From NCBI GenBank assembly GCA_045580325.1, contig JAZNNR010000002.1:3158-67157 (forward strand): a stretch of DNA of 64,000 nt. The letters are read 5' to 3'. The position numbers and the translations under genes were made by a program. Source of the DNA: SIG672 sp045580325 (GTDB taxonomy: Bacteria > Bacillota > Clostridia > Oscillospirales > CAG-272). This document shows positions 24,059 through 32,582 of this stretch, one piece after another; position 1 is the stretch's first letter, and each line of letters starts with the position of its first letter. Below the pieces are notes generated by a model. It was not told the DNA's origin. It ran no database searches and saw only the letters and a list, made by a program, of their open reading frames with translations.

Positions 24059-24802
24059 ATGATAGAATTTATTAACGTAGTTAAAAAATATCCTAACGGT
24101 ACTGTTGCCATAAACGAACTCAGCTTCAGCGTCAGCGACGGCGAGGCTTTGTTTATACACGGAAAGACAGACTCGGGAAAGACTACTCTCAGAAAGCTTA
24201 TGCTTCTTGAAGAAAAGGTAACCTCGGGGGACATATATTTTGACGAGATTCCCCTCAGCAAAATACGTGTAAAGAATATATACCGCCACAGAAGAAAGAT
24301 AGGCGTACTTTTCAGAGAGTCCCGTCTTTTCGTACATAAAACGCTTTATGACAATTTTCTCTTTGTTTTGAGAGCCGTTGACTATCGCGGAAAGGCACTC
24401 AAAGACAGAGCGCGTAAGCTGCTTGAATTTGCAGGACTTTGGGAAGAGCGTAAGTATTATCCCGAAATGCTTACCCCCGTGCAAAGACGCCGTGCAGAGC
24501 TTGCAAGGGCGCTTGCGACAGATCCCAAGGTCATAATTGCGGACGAGCCTACTGCTTCGCTTGACGTAAGTGGCGGACTTGAGATACTCAGTATGCTTAT
24601 GAAGCTCAATGGTGAGGGCAAAACGGTAATAATATTTACAAAAGACGAGGAGCTGTCAAAGCAGTTCGGAAAACGAATGATAACTATAGGTTTCGGCGAG
24701 GTCGTAAGCGATCTTCCGAAGCCTCAGGAAAATATAGAAAATACAGAAAACACAGAAAATACAGAAAATACAGAAAATTTTGAAATGGACTCAGAAGCGT
24801 AG
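24059..24802 (+). CDS. ftsE: FtsE-type ABC protein with degenerate ATPase motifs
   Basis: A 247-residue ABC subunit that pairs with FtsX to control cell-wall hydrolases at division. Fold and order are FtsE, but key motifs are changed. Walker A is GKTDSGKTT, with Asp38 for Gly (Lys41 kept). The Q-loop reads VLFRES with Arg86 for Gln. The signature is LTPVQ (138-142) instead of LSGGE/Q. The H-loop is TKD with Lys195 for His. Walker B IIADEP is intact. After residue 225 there is a tail of Glu-Asn-Thr repeats coded by tandem 9-base units. GAGAGGAG stands 7 bases before ATG 24059. ftsX follows after 96 bases. Confidence 0.85.
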   Translation: MIEFINVVKKYPNGTVAINELSFSVSDGEALFIHGKTDSGKTTLRKLMLLEEKVTSGDIYFDEIPLSKIRVKNIYRHRRKIGVLFRESRLFVHKTLYDNFLFVLRAVDYRGKALKDRARKLLEFAGLWEERKYYPEMLTPVQRRRAELARALATDPKVIIADEPTASLDVSGGLEILSMLMKLNGEGKTVIIFTKDEELSKQFGKRMITIGFGEVVSDLPKPQENIENTENTENTENTENFEMDSEA

Positions 24803-24898
24803 GCGCAAACAAGCACCGCCGATGCCGATCCCATTTCGCAGTAAAAATACACGGAAATTTGAAATAAAGCCGTACGCGCAAGGAGTGTGATAATAAAA

Positions 24899-25834
24899 AT
24901 GAAAAAAATCAGTTTAAAATACTCTTTGTCAGGTTGTTTAAAGCTCTTTTTTAGAAACCCGATAATGTCGCTTGCCTCTCTATGTCTTTTGGCAAGTACG
25001 CTTGTAGTGTTTGCCTTTACCTTCGCGGTAACACAGAATATAGATTCCATAAGCGAAAATGAAGGAAACGTATGTATATTCCTTTCGGATGAATGCGATG
25101 AAAACGGAATATCGGGAGTGCGCGATATTTTGAGCACACTCACAAAGGACGGTGTAGTTGATTACGTTGACTACGTTTCAAAGAGCGAAGCACTCGAAGC
25201 GCAGAAGGAAAGATACCCCGAATATTCAAAGCTTTTTGCTTCGTTTAATGGGGAAAACAGTCCTTTCAAAGCAAGCTATACCGTAAGCGTTGTGGACGAG
25301 TACGGATACTCAAAGGTGAAAAGAGCGGTTGCCGATCTTACCTTTGAAAAGCTTGACGCCGAGGGGAATGCCCTTTCGTATAACCCGATACATAGCGTTT
25401 ATGACGACGGAGATGCTATTACCGAGATAGAAAAGCTCGGAGATAATATCGTAAGCGTGCTCGGAGTGCTTATCCCGATAACACTGCTTGTATGTATAGT
25501 TCTCATCTCTGCGGTAGTGCGTATGGGAATATTCGATAAGCGCGAGGAAATATCGCTTATGCGCCTCATAGGATCTACGCATAAATATATTTCAACACAG
25601 TTTGTTTTCGAGGGGCTTCTGATAGGTCTTCTCTCGTCTGTGGGTGCGATAATCGCCGTGCGTCTTATGTATAACGCAGTAATTACGAAAATAGCAGAGG
25701 GTATAAAGCTCTTTACTCCTCTTGATTTTTCACAGGTGGTGTCCGGTGTCAGCATTATATGCTTGGTATTCGGCGTTATGTCGGGCGTGGCGGGAAGCCT
25801 TATTGCAACAACGAGATATATACGTAGAGACTGA
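24899..25834 (+). CDS. ftsX: FtsX-type membrane protein
   Basis: A 311-residue permease-like partner of FtsE. One transmembrane segment near 20-45 (NPIMSLASLCLLASTLVVFAF) is followed by an extracellular domain of about 130 residues, then three more helices at about 180-205, 230-255 and 275-300, the standard FtsX layout. The outside domain usually recruits a coiled-coil cell-wall hydrolase or activator, here probably the next gene. ATG 24899 fits the family start; GTG at 24887 is in frame but sits on top of AAGGAG. It lies between ftsE and the LytM-domain gene. Confidence 0.9.
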   Translation: MKKISLKYSLSGCLKLFFRNPIMSLASLCLLASTLVVFAFTFAVTQNIDSISENEGNVCIFLSDECDENGISGVRDILSTLTKDGVVDYVDYVSKSEALEAQKERYPEYSKLFASFNGENSPFKASYTVSVVDEYGYSKVKRAVADLTFEKLDAEGNALSYNPIHSVYDDGDAITEIEKLGDNIVSVLGVLIPITLLVCIVLISAVVRMGIFDKREEISLMRLIGSTHKYISTQFVFEGLLIGLLSSVGAIIAVRLMYNAVITKIAEGIKLFTPLDFSQVVSGVSIICLVFGVMSGVAGSLIATTRYIRRD

Positions 25835-25874
25835 TAAAAATCATATATAAAATTTCGCTTAGGAGGGTGTTAAT

Positions 25875-27230
25875 ATGAAGAAAATGAAAAATAATGAATA
25901 TCTCACCGCTACCGAACGCGAAATGACATCTGGTAAAAAGCATATTCACGTGCTTATTGTGTGTGTGGCACTGCTTATTATCCTGTCGGTGCTGCTTTGC
26001 GGAAGTATTCTTTCTTTTGCAAAGTCGATCTACTCGCCTCAAAACAAACAGGATAGCGAGGATAAGATGAATATAGTTCAGCTTGACGCTGAGATCCTCG
26101 AAGAAAATGAGAAAAAACTCGAAGAATTCGATAATAATATAAAAGAAAAAGAAGAGTTTATCAAGGATATTGAAAAACAAATATCTGAAAAAGGGCAGAC
26201 TCCCGAAGAAAAGCTCTACGTTGAGGAGCTTTATGACAGACTTGCCAAGGCTCTCTTTGACATACACGAAATGTGTCAGGAATATTCAAAGATCTGCTCT
26301 GGGTGGTCGGAAGATACAAGAGCACTTCTTGCCGATTCGATTGCCGAATACGAAAAGTACCTTGCTTTGTATAAAGAACGCCTTGCGCTGAACTATGAAG
26401 TAGGCACTCCCGATAAAAGCGAGATATTCAGTACTTCCGAAAATATAATAGATTTCATAGCAGGTAAGGCTATGCTCGATGAGCTGAAAGCATACGAAGA
26501 GGAGCTTCGCATTAAGGTCGAAGATCTTTACTCGGTAGTTGCAGGCGGTCTTGAAACTGTAAAATACTATATTACCAAGGCAGATGACTATTCAAAAAAA
26601 TCGCATGTATCATATGACGAGCTGAAAAAGGTTTCCGAGGAGGCAACGGGTTATCTTGAAAGTATAAATTCAGATAAGGACGTTTATAACTACTATCTGC
26701 TCCTTGCATCAGAAAGTCAACAGAAGCTTTCCAAAGAAATTGCCGAAAATATAGAGAAGTATTCGAGCTCTGTTACAGGCAAAGCGCAGAAGCTTGTATG
26801 GCCGCTTGACAGCGACTTTTTCTATACCGATTACATAGGAAGAGGATACGGAAGTAAATACGAGTGGAGCGCAGTTCTTGGCAAATACGTTAATATTACT
26901 CACAGCGGTATAGATATATATACGGCAGGAACGCTTGCGGAGGTTTTGGCAGCAGCAGACGGTGTGGTCATATATTCGGACTATATTCCGCTTAAGGGTT
27001 ATACGGTAGCAGTTCTGCACGCAGGAAATACGGTTACTGTCTATTCGCACTGCACGATTCTTAAAGCAGAGGTGGGCAGCACAGTCAAGGCAGGAGATAT
27101 TATAGCTCTCTCGGGTGTCAGCGGAGATGCAGATACGGCAAAGATAACCTTTGAAGTGTTCACAAAAGGAGAGTTCGTTGATCCTGCAGGAGTTCTGGAG
27201 CTTCCCGACGTATCACTCTCGGAAAACTAA
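25875..27230 (+). CDS. Coiled-coil LytM/M23-domain protein, probably non-catalytic activator
   Basis: A 451-residue membrane-anchored protein. One transmembrane segment (about 24-48), long charged helices (about 58-110 and 190-310) suited to coiled coils, and a C-terminal M23 domain (about 335-445). The first zinc motif HSGID (H343, D347) and the YSH histidine (H392) are present, but the final HxH, normally PHLHFE, reads AKITFE (K423, T425), so one zinc ligand and one catalytic His are lost. EnvC and NlpD are known inactive LytM activators controlled by FtsEX. Gene order ftsE-ftsX-this gene suits the same role. GGAGG 8 bases before the ATG. Confidence 0.85.
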   Translation: MKKMKNNEYLTATEREMTSGKKHIHVLIVCVALLIILSVLLCGSILSFAKSIYSPQNKQDSEDKMNIVQLDAEILEENEKKLEEFDNNIKEKEEFIKDIEKQISEKGQTPEEKLYVEELYDRLAKALFDIHEMCQEYSKICSGWSEDTRALLADSIAEYEKYLALYKERLALNYEVGTPDKSEIFSTSENIIDFIAGKAMLDELKAYEEELRIKVEDLYSVVAGGLETVKYYITKADDYSKKSHVSYDELKKVSEEATGYLESINSDKDVYNYYLLLASESQQKLSKEIAENIEKYSSSVTGKAQKLVWPLDSDFFYTDYIGRGYGSKYEWSAVLGKYVNITHSGIDIYTAGTLAEVLAAADGVVIYSDYIPLKGYTVAVLHAGNTVTVYSHCTILKAEVGSTVKAGDIIALSGVSGDADTAKITFEVFTKGEFVDPAGVLELPDVSLSEN

Positions 27231-27261
27231 TATACTTTTCAGTATGTTACGGAGAAAATCT

Positions 27262-28638
27262 ATGGAAAATATGGAAAACAAAGAGAATTTAGAAAATAAT
27301 TTGGAAAACAACTCGGAAGAGAAAATAGAAAATACTTCCGAGGAAAAAGAGCCAAGTAAGATAAAAACAGACAAAGAACCCAGAAGGGTAACTCTTTGGA
27401 CGGCGGTAGTAGCTTTGCTTCTTGCCGTACTTATCACCTTTATGACGACGTTTGCACTGCTCGATGCTAAATATAAAGCCGAGCAAAACGCTTTTATTGA
27501 GGCCATCACAGGCGATGACTACTTTGATCTCGAATACGTAAAAGCACTTTTTGACGAGTATTATCTCGGCGATCTTTCGGGACTTACCGATGACGAGATA
27601 ATGGACGCTCTCATAAAGATGTATATCTCACAAACGGGCGACGATTATGCTTATTATTGGAATGAAGAAGAGTATAAGGACTATATAAAAGAAATGAACG
27701 GCGAGGGCGTCGGCGTCGGAATTCTTGTTAATTATCTTGAAGACAAGGGCGCGATCAACGTTTTGTTCGTATATCCCGATTCTCCTGCCGAGAAAGCAGG
27801 ACTTGAACCGGGCGACCTTATTATTTCCGTGAGCGGTGAAAACGTAGCGGATATAGGCTACGATAACGCAGTTAACAAAGTAAGAGGCGCGGTGGGGACG
27901 AAGGTTACGCTCGGAGTCATTAAAAACGACGGGACAAGTAAAACTCTTACGGCAACACGCAGGCAGTTCACGACAGTATCGGTCATTTCCAAAATGCTTT
28001 CTGATAATAAGACGGGATATATAAGACTTCTGCAGTTTGACGGAACAACCACCGACCAGTTCGCAAAAGCGTATATTGAGCTTAAAAATCAGGGCGCAGA
28101 GCACTTTATATTCGACGTAAGAGATAATCCGGGCGGCGCGCTTGACAGCGTTATGGGCGTGCTCTCCTTCCTTGTGGGAGATGACGTACCCCTTATAGAG
28201 ATCTCAGATAAAAAGGGCAATTCTTATACCGAAAACAGCAGCAGAGAAGTCTATTGCAACGGAAAATATATGAGTAATCCTAAGCATAGCGGAAAAACGG
28301 TAGTCCTTACAAATGGAAACACTGCAAGTGCGGGCGAGCTTTTCACCGCGTGTATGCACGAGTATAGTGCTGACGTTATTACAGTAGGTATGAAGACCTA
28401 CGGAAAAGGTGTTATGCAGAGAACCTTCCAGCTTCCAAACGGCGGCGCAGTAAAGCTTACTTACCGCAGATATACCGCACCGGGTGTTGAAAATTACGAC
28501 GGAAAAGGACTTATCCCCGACGTTGAGCAGGCGCTTGGTGAGGAAGCCGCAAAGAAGAATATCCTCTCTCTTACAGAAGAGGAGGACGATCAGCTCCAGA
28601 AAGCACTTAAAGTTCTTTACGGAGAAAGGCTCGATTAA
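27262..28638 (+). CDS. S41-family carboxyl-terminal processing peptidase
   Basis: A 458-residue CtpA/CtpB-type serine protease outside the membrane. An asparagine/glutamate-rich N-terminus (about 1-35) precedes one transmembrane anchor (about 45-68). A PDZ domain lies at about 150-230 (AEKAGLEPGDLIISV) and the S41 catalytic core follows, with Ser356 in NTASAGEL and Lys382 in KTYGKG. In spore formers CtpB helps activate SpoIVFB; other family members trim wall hydrolases. ACGGAG stands 8 bases before ATG 27262; an upstream in-frame ATG at 27244 is possible. It follows the LytM gene by 31 bases in the ftsEX operon. Confidence 0.9.
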   Translation: MENMENKENLENNLENNSEEKIENTSEEKEPSKIKTDKEPRRVTLWTAVVALLLAVLITFMTTFALLDAKYKAEQNAFIEAITGDDYFDLEYVKALFDEYYLGDLSGLTDDEIMDALIKMYISQTGDDYAYYWNEEEYKDYIKEMNGEGVGVGILVNYLEDKGAINVLFVYPDSPAEKAGLEPGDLIISVSGENVADIGYDNAVNKVRGAVGTKVTLGVIKNDGTSKTLTATRRQFTTVSVISKMLSDNKTGYIRLLQFDGTTTDQFAKAYIELKNQGAEHFIFDVRDNPGGALDSVMGVLSFLVGDDVPLIEISDKKGNSYTENSSREVYCNGKYMSNPKHSGKTVVLTNGNTASAGELFTACMHEYSADVITVGMKTYGKGVMQRTFQLPNGGAVKLTYRRYTAPGVENYDGKGLIPDVEQALGEEAAKKNILSLTEEEDDQLQKALKVLYGERLD

Positions 28639-28686
28639 ATTTGTATTAAATTTTAAAATATATATAGTAAATAGGAGAAAACAGCA

Positions 28687-29160
28687 ATGGCACAGCAACT
28701 TACACTTACCAAAGAAGGTCTTGAAAAACTTCAGAAGGAGCTTGAATACCTTAAAAATGACAGACGTAAGGAAATCGTTGAGAGCATCAGAATAGCGCTC
28801 TCCTTCGGCGACCTTTCGGAAAACAGCGAATACGACGAAGCTAAAACACAGCAGGCAAAGGTCGAGGGACGTATTCAGGAACTCGAAGAAATGCTCAAAA
28901 ACGTAAAGGTCATCTCTGACGACCAGATAAGCACGGACTCAGTAAATATCGGTGCAAAGGTAGTCGTGCTCAACAAGACTAAGAATATGGAAGTAGAATA
29001 TACGATAGTAGGTTCTACCGAAGCAGCTCCTCTTCAGCATAAGATCTCCGATTTTTCACCTATCGGAAAGGCTCTTATAGGACATAAGGTTGGAGAAACG
29101 GTCAAGGTAACAACTCCCGCAGGAGAAGTTGACCTTGAAATAATCAGCATAGCAAAGTAA
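28687..29160 (+). CDS. greA: Transcription elongation factor GreA
   Basis: A 157-residue factor that enters the RNA polymerase secondary channel and stimulates cleavage of backtracked transcripts. N-terminal coiled coil (LTKEGLEKLQKELEYLK, with the acidic tip FGDLSENSEYDEAK) and the C-terminal FKBP-like domain (KISDFSPIGKALIGHKVGE). Length as usual. It lies 48 bases after the S41 gene and directly before lysS, a pairing common in Firmicutes. Confidence 0.96.
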   Translation: MAQQLTLTKEGLEKLQKELEYLKNDRRKEIVESIRIALSFGDLSENSEYDEAKTQQAKVEGRIQELEEMLKNVKVISDDQISTDSVNIGAKVVVLNKTKNMEVEYTIVGSTEAAPLQHKISDFSPIGKALIGHKVGETVKVTTPAGEVDLEIISIAK

Positions 29161-29184
29161 TTTTTGGAAAGGTCCGGACGTAAA

Positions 29185-30684
29185 ATGGAAGAAAACAGAA
29201 ACGAAAACGTACAACAGGAAGTCGAAAATCTGAGCGAGATACTTCAGATAAGACGCGATAAGCTTACCGAGCTTCAAAATGCGGGTAAGGATCCTTTTGT
29301 ACTTACAAAATACGACGTTACAATAGCAAGTACAGCTATAAAGAACGAGTTTGTTGACGATACCGAAATGAAGGTGTCGATAGCAGGCAGACTTATGAGC
29401 CGTCGTATAATGGGTAAGGCATCATTTGGTCATATAAATGACGGAGAGGGAACTATACAGGTCTATTTCCGCCGCGACGATATAGGCGAAGCAGAGTACG
29501 CAGACTTCAAAAAGTGGGACATAGGCGATATAATCGGGGTAGAAGGCTTTGTTTTCAGAACAAAGACGGGAGAAATTTCGGTACACGCGCAGAAGATCAC
29601 ACTTCTTGCAAAATCGCTCCTTCCTCTGCCCGAAAAGTTCCATGGACTGACCGACAGAGATACGAGATACCGTCAGCGCTACGTTGACCTTATCGTAAAC
29701 CCCGAGGTAAAGGACACGTTCGTAAAGCGCAGTCAGATCATGCGCGAGCTTCGCAGCTTCCTTGACAATAAGGGCTTTCTCGAGGTTGACACACCTATCC
29801 TCACACCCTTTGAAATAGGCGCATCGGCTCGCCCCTTCTATACACACCATAATACACTTGATATGGATATGGTTCTCCGTATCGAAACAGAGCTTTACCT
29901 TAAGCGTCTTGTAGTGGGCGGTATGAATAAGGTTTACGAGGTTGGACGTATCTTCCGTAACGAAGGTATGGATACAAAGCATAATCCCGAGTTCACGTCA
30001 ATAGAGCTTTATCAGGCATATACCGATTTCCACGGAATGATGGATCTCGTTGAAGAGATGATGAAGACCGTTGCTATGAAGGTTTGCGGAACACTTCAGA
30101 TAAACTATCAGGGCAAGGATATTGACCTTAGCCACTGGGAAAGAATGACGATGATCGAAGCGGTCAAGAAGTATTCGGGCGTTGATTTCGGAGCTATCGC
30201 AACAGACGAAGAAGCTATCGCAGTTGCAAAGGAAAAGCACGTAGAGCTTCCCGAAATACCCACAAAGGGCGCAATTCTCGTTGAGTTCTTCGATGCGTTC
30301 GTTGAAGAAAATCTCATTCAGCCGACCTTCATTTACGATTATCCCGTAGAAAACAGCCCGCTTGCAAAGCGTAAGCCCGACGATCCCGCGTTTACCGAGC
30401 GTTTTGAATATTTCATAAACGCAACAGAATTCGGAAACGCATTCTCCGAGCTTAACGATCCGATAGATCAGAAGCAGCGCTTCGAAAAGCAGGTCGCAGA
30501 CAGACTTGCACTCGATCCCGAAAGCAAGGCACAGGTCGATTACGACTACGTTACCGCGCTTGAATACGGACTTCCCCCCACAGGCGGACTCGGATTCGGT
30601 GTTGACAGACTCGTTATGCTTCTTACCGACTCCGCGTCGATAAGAGATGTGCTTCTGTTCCCCACTATGAAGCCCCTTGATTAA
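29185..30684 (+). CDS. lysS: Lysyl-tRNA synthetase, class II
   Basis: A 499-residue enzyme charging tRNA-Lys. The OB-fold anticodon domain (about 60-160; VSIAGRLMSRR) precedes the class II catalytic core with motif 2 (FRNEGMDTKHNPEFTSIE) and motif 3 (GLGFGVDRLVMLLT). ATG 29185 is chosen; a TTG at 29164 is in frame and neither has a strong ribosome site. greA ends 24 bases upstream. The 3' side opens onto the AT-rich accessory segment. Together with the tRNA-Lys at 2261-2333 it serves lysine decoding. Confidence 0.96.
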   Translation: MEENRNENVQQEVENLSEILQIRRDKLTELQNAGKDPFVLTKYDVTIASTAIKNEFVDDTEMKVSIAGRLMSRRIMGKASFGHINDGEGTIQVYFRRDDIGEAEYADFKKWDIGDIIGVEGFVFRTKTGEISVHAQKITLLAKSLLPLPEKFHGLTDRDTRYRQRYVDLIVNPEVKDTFVKRSQIMRELRSFLDNKGFLEVDTPILTPFEIGASARPFYTHHNTLDMDMVLRIETELYLKRLVVGGMNKVYEVGRIFRNEGMDTKHNPEFTSIELYQAYTDFHGMMDLVEEMMKTVAMKVCGTLQINYQGKDIDLSHWERMTMIEAVKKYSGVDFGAIATDEEAIAVAKEKHVELPEIPTKGAILVEFFDAFVEENLIQPTFIYDYPVENSPLAKRKPDDPAFTERFEYFINATEFGNAFSELNDPIDQKQRFEKQVADRLALDPESKAQVDYDYVTALEYGLPPTGGLGFGVDRLVMLLTDSASIRDVLLFPTMKPLD

Positions 30685-30774
30685 GAAAGTGCCGTAAAAT
30701 AGCGGTATTACAGGGTTTTTGAAACTCTATCAAAACCGATTTACGACACATTTACGACAAATGAAAAAATGAAG

Positions 30775-30810
30775 ACACCCAATGACCGTAAAAAGTCATA
30801 GGGTGTTTTT
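30775..30810 (+). terminator. Terminator downstream of lysS
   Basis: A 12-bp stem with one mismatch (ACACCCAATGAC / GTCATAGGGTGT) is followed by TTTTGCATATTTTT, 90 bases after the lysS stop. In between is a short direct repeat TTTACGACA (twice), noted but not explained. Confidence 0.75.
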
Positions 30811-30845
30811 GCATATTTTTATTAAACTGACCGACAAATTGGAAT

Positions 30846-31256
30846 TTAACAAACTACAGGCTCCCAAGCGAACGGCAACAAATCGCGAGCTTTGACCTTA
30901 ATAAGATTTCCGTTTTCATCATTGACAATCACTTTAATGTCAGGACAATATTCAAACAGCATTTGTCTACAGTTTCCGCAAGGCGGAATAACGCAGTTAA
31001 GATGCTTCTCATGAACAGCGACGATTGTATCGAATTCTCGCTCTCCATTTGAAATCGCAATACCGATGGTAATGTATTCAGCACAAGAACCGTGAATGCC
31101 GTCACAGTTTACACCTTTGTAGACATTTCCATTCTTGCACAAAACCGCGCACCCAACAGTGTGGTTGTAAATACCGTCGTCAAAATTATTTGCCAAAACT
31201 TGCAAGCCAATTTCTATTAGTTGTCTATCTTTTTCCGTAATAGGATATCTTTCCAT
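30846..31256 (-). CDS. Cytidine-deaminase-family protein
   Basis: A 136-residue zinc deaminase. The zinc and proton-shuttle motif CAE (in GSCAEYITIG) and PPCGNCRQML supply three Cys ligands and the catalytic Glu, as in tetrameric cytidine deaminases and blasticidin-S deaminase. The nucleoside substrate is probably cytidine, but a drug-inactivating role cannot be excluded. GGGAGG lies 7 bases before ATG 31256. It is transcribed from a promoter (31299-31327) that is nearly the same sequence as that of the next gene, within an AT-rich segment that interrupts lysS and the 32.6-kb gene. Confidence 0.85.
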   Translation of the reverse strand: MERYPITEKDRQLIEIGLQVLANNFDDGIYNHTVGCAVLCKNGNVYKGVNCDGIHGSCAEYITIGIAISNGEREFDTIVAVHEKHLNCVIPPCGNCRQMLFEYCPDIKVIVNDENGNLIKVKARDLLPFAWEPVVC

Positions 31257-31298
31257 GAAAATGCCTCCCGCCAAATTCAAGTTTATCGAATTGATTGC

Positions 31299-31327
31299 AT
31301 TATACCATAAATTATTCAAAATTTCAA
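31299..31327 (-). promoter_or_regulatory. Promoter of the deaminase gene (duplicated sequence)
   Basis: Minus strand TTGAAA (31322-31327), 17-base spacer, TATAAT (31299-31304). The surrounding stretch from AAGATTGCAGGAAATATTG through the -10 is nearly identical to that at 32412-32440. Confidence 0.85.
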
Positions 31328-31466
31328 TATTTCCTGCAATCTTTATGAGTTATAACGATTCTTATAGAATCTTTATGACTCTTTTTCTTTTATATAAGAC
31401 TCTTATTAATCATGATGATTATATAAGCATTATGAGTCTTTATCTTAAACATAGAGTAGTCCTTTT

Positions 31467-32375
31467 CTATATATATTTTTGCATAAAGCTTTTGTATTGC
31501 ACGATAAACTTTTCTTTTGATTTTTCAGTTTTGAAATACCGTTTGCCTTTTCCAAGAGGTCTGATATCTTCTACAGTTGATTCTTTGTCATGCTCATAAA
31601 TCCCGTATTCATCATATATTTTAAACTTTAAAGCTTCGAATTTAGCATAATTCTCGGTTGAATAAACGTCGGGTGAGATCCATAACCGTTTTAGATTCGG
31701 TATGTCGATTAAATCGTCAACGTTATTATCTTGTGCAGTGACTCCAGATATAATTAAACTGTCAAGAGAAGGCATTTCTTTTAGGAAGGAGAATGTGGGA
31801 ATAACAGTATTGTTAATCTGTGAAATGTGAATATTTAAGCATAAATGCCTTAAGCTTTTTGCTTTTTTAATTTCTGTTATTTGGGGAGCATTTGTGCCGA
31901 GTTGAATTTCTAAAACATCAAGAGCGGGTGTCTTTTCCATATCCCAAAGAATATCCTTCGCTCTAAGTCTAATACATACGGTTTGGAGCTGAGTTAACTT
32001 TTCAAGCGCGGAATAGTTCACAGGATTAACACTAGATATCCAAATCGTTTTCGTGCTTGCGGGTAGGTGGTCAACGACAAGATTTAATTCTTCTGTGTTT
32101 TTAACGTTTATAACGAAAATTTCTTTGTTTGAAAAATCATTGGAGTAATGGTTATCACCAAAATAAAAACCTATGTTATGCTTGAAACAGGGACAATCTT
32201 TACACTTGTATAAGTATTCTGCGTATTTGTCCCATACCGAATCTTTTAAAAAACCTTGATTCAAGAATTCTTCTGTGCAATTAACCCTTTCTTTGTCTTC
32301 AGAGGAACAATACAGTTCGTATCTATAAAAAGTTAAAGATTCATTAAATGCAATATCGTAAAATCTGTTATCCAT
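31467..32375 (-). CDS. Unrecognised cytoplasmic protein with irregular leucine-rich pattern
   Basis: A 302-residue protein with no signal peptide or membrane helix. Residues about 90-230 show irregular leucine-rich spacing (LEKLTQLQTVCIRL, LDVLEIQLG, LRHLCLNIH, LDSLIISG, LKRLWIS), suggesting a solenoid fold. A cysteine cluster CKDCPC lies near 57-63 and could bind metal. I do not recognise the family. CGAGGTGA stands 4 bases before the ATG. It has its own promoter, a near copy of the one at the deaminase gene. The downstream 147 bases to the deaminase promoter are AT-rich. Confidence 0.7.
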   Translation of the reverse strand: MDNRFYDIAFNESLTFYRYELYCSSEDKERVNCTEEFLNQGFLKDSVWDKYAEYLYKCKDCPCFKHNIGFYFGDNHYSNDFSNKEIFVINVKNTEELNLVVDHLPASTKTIWISSVNPVNYSALEKLTQLQTVCIRLRAKDILWDMEKTPALDVLEIQLGTNAPQITEIKKAKSLRHLCLNIHISQINNTVIPTFSFLKEMPSLDSLIISGVTAQDNNVDDLIDIPNLKRLWISPDVYSTENYAKFEALKFKIYDEYGIYEHDKESTVEDIRPLGKGKRYFKTEKSKEKFIVQYKSFMQKYI

Positions 32376-32411
32376 TCTTCACCTCGTGAGTAAGAACATT
32401 TCTGTAAATAC

Positions 32412-32440
32412 ATTATACCACAGATAGTTCAAAATTTCAA
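32412..32440 (-). promoter_or_regulatory. Promoter of the leucine-rich protein gene (duplicated sequence)
   Basis: Minus strand TTGAAA (32435-32440), 17-base spacer, TATAAT (32412-32417). Upstream GCAGGAAATA and the -35 region match the copy at 31299-31327 over about 29 bases without change. Confidence 0.85.
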
Positions 32441-32521
32441 TATTTCCTGCAATCTTCATGTATCAACTGTTATTTACAGTTTATATTTATAATTAGTTTA
32501 CGGAGATTTAAAAAATGTGTC

Positions 32522-32550
32522 TTGAAAGGACGAGTAAGCTGTGATATAAT
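32522..32550 (+). promoter_or_regulatory. Promoter of the 256-residue membrane protein gene
   Basis: TTGAAA (32522-32527), 17-base spacer, TATAAT (32545-32550), 32 bases before the ATG. Confidence 0.85.
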
Positions 32551-32582
32551 CTTATAAAACAGACTGAAAGGTTGACTGTAAT

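Noticed and set aside
24684..25143. Minus-strand frame across the ftsE-ftsX junction
   Set aside because: Its regular FLYFLYFLC pattern is the complement of the 9-base ENT repeats, and it has no ribosome site.
30735..30760. TTTACGACA direct repeat after lysS as an attachment site
   Set aside because: Only 9 bases, no integrase gene and no matching copy at the other side of the AT-rich segment, so I do not call an att site.
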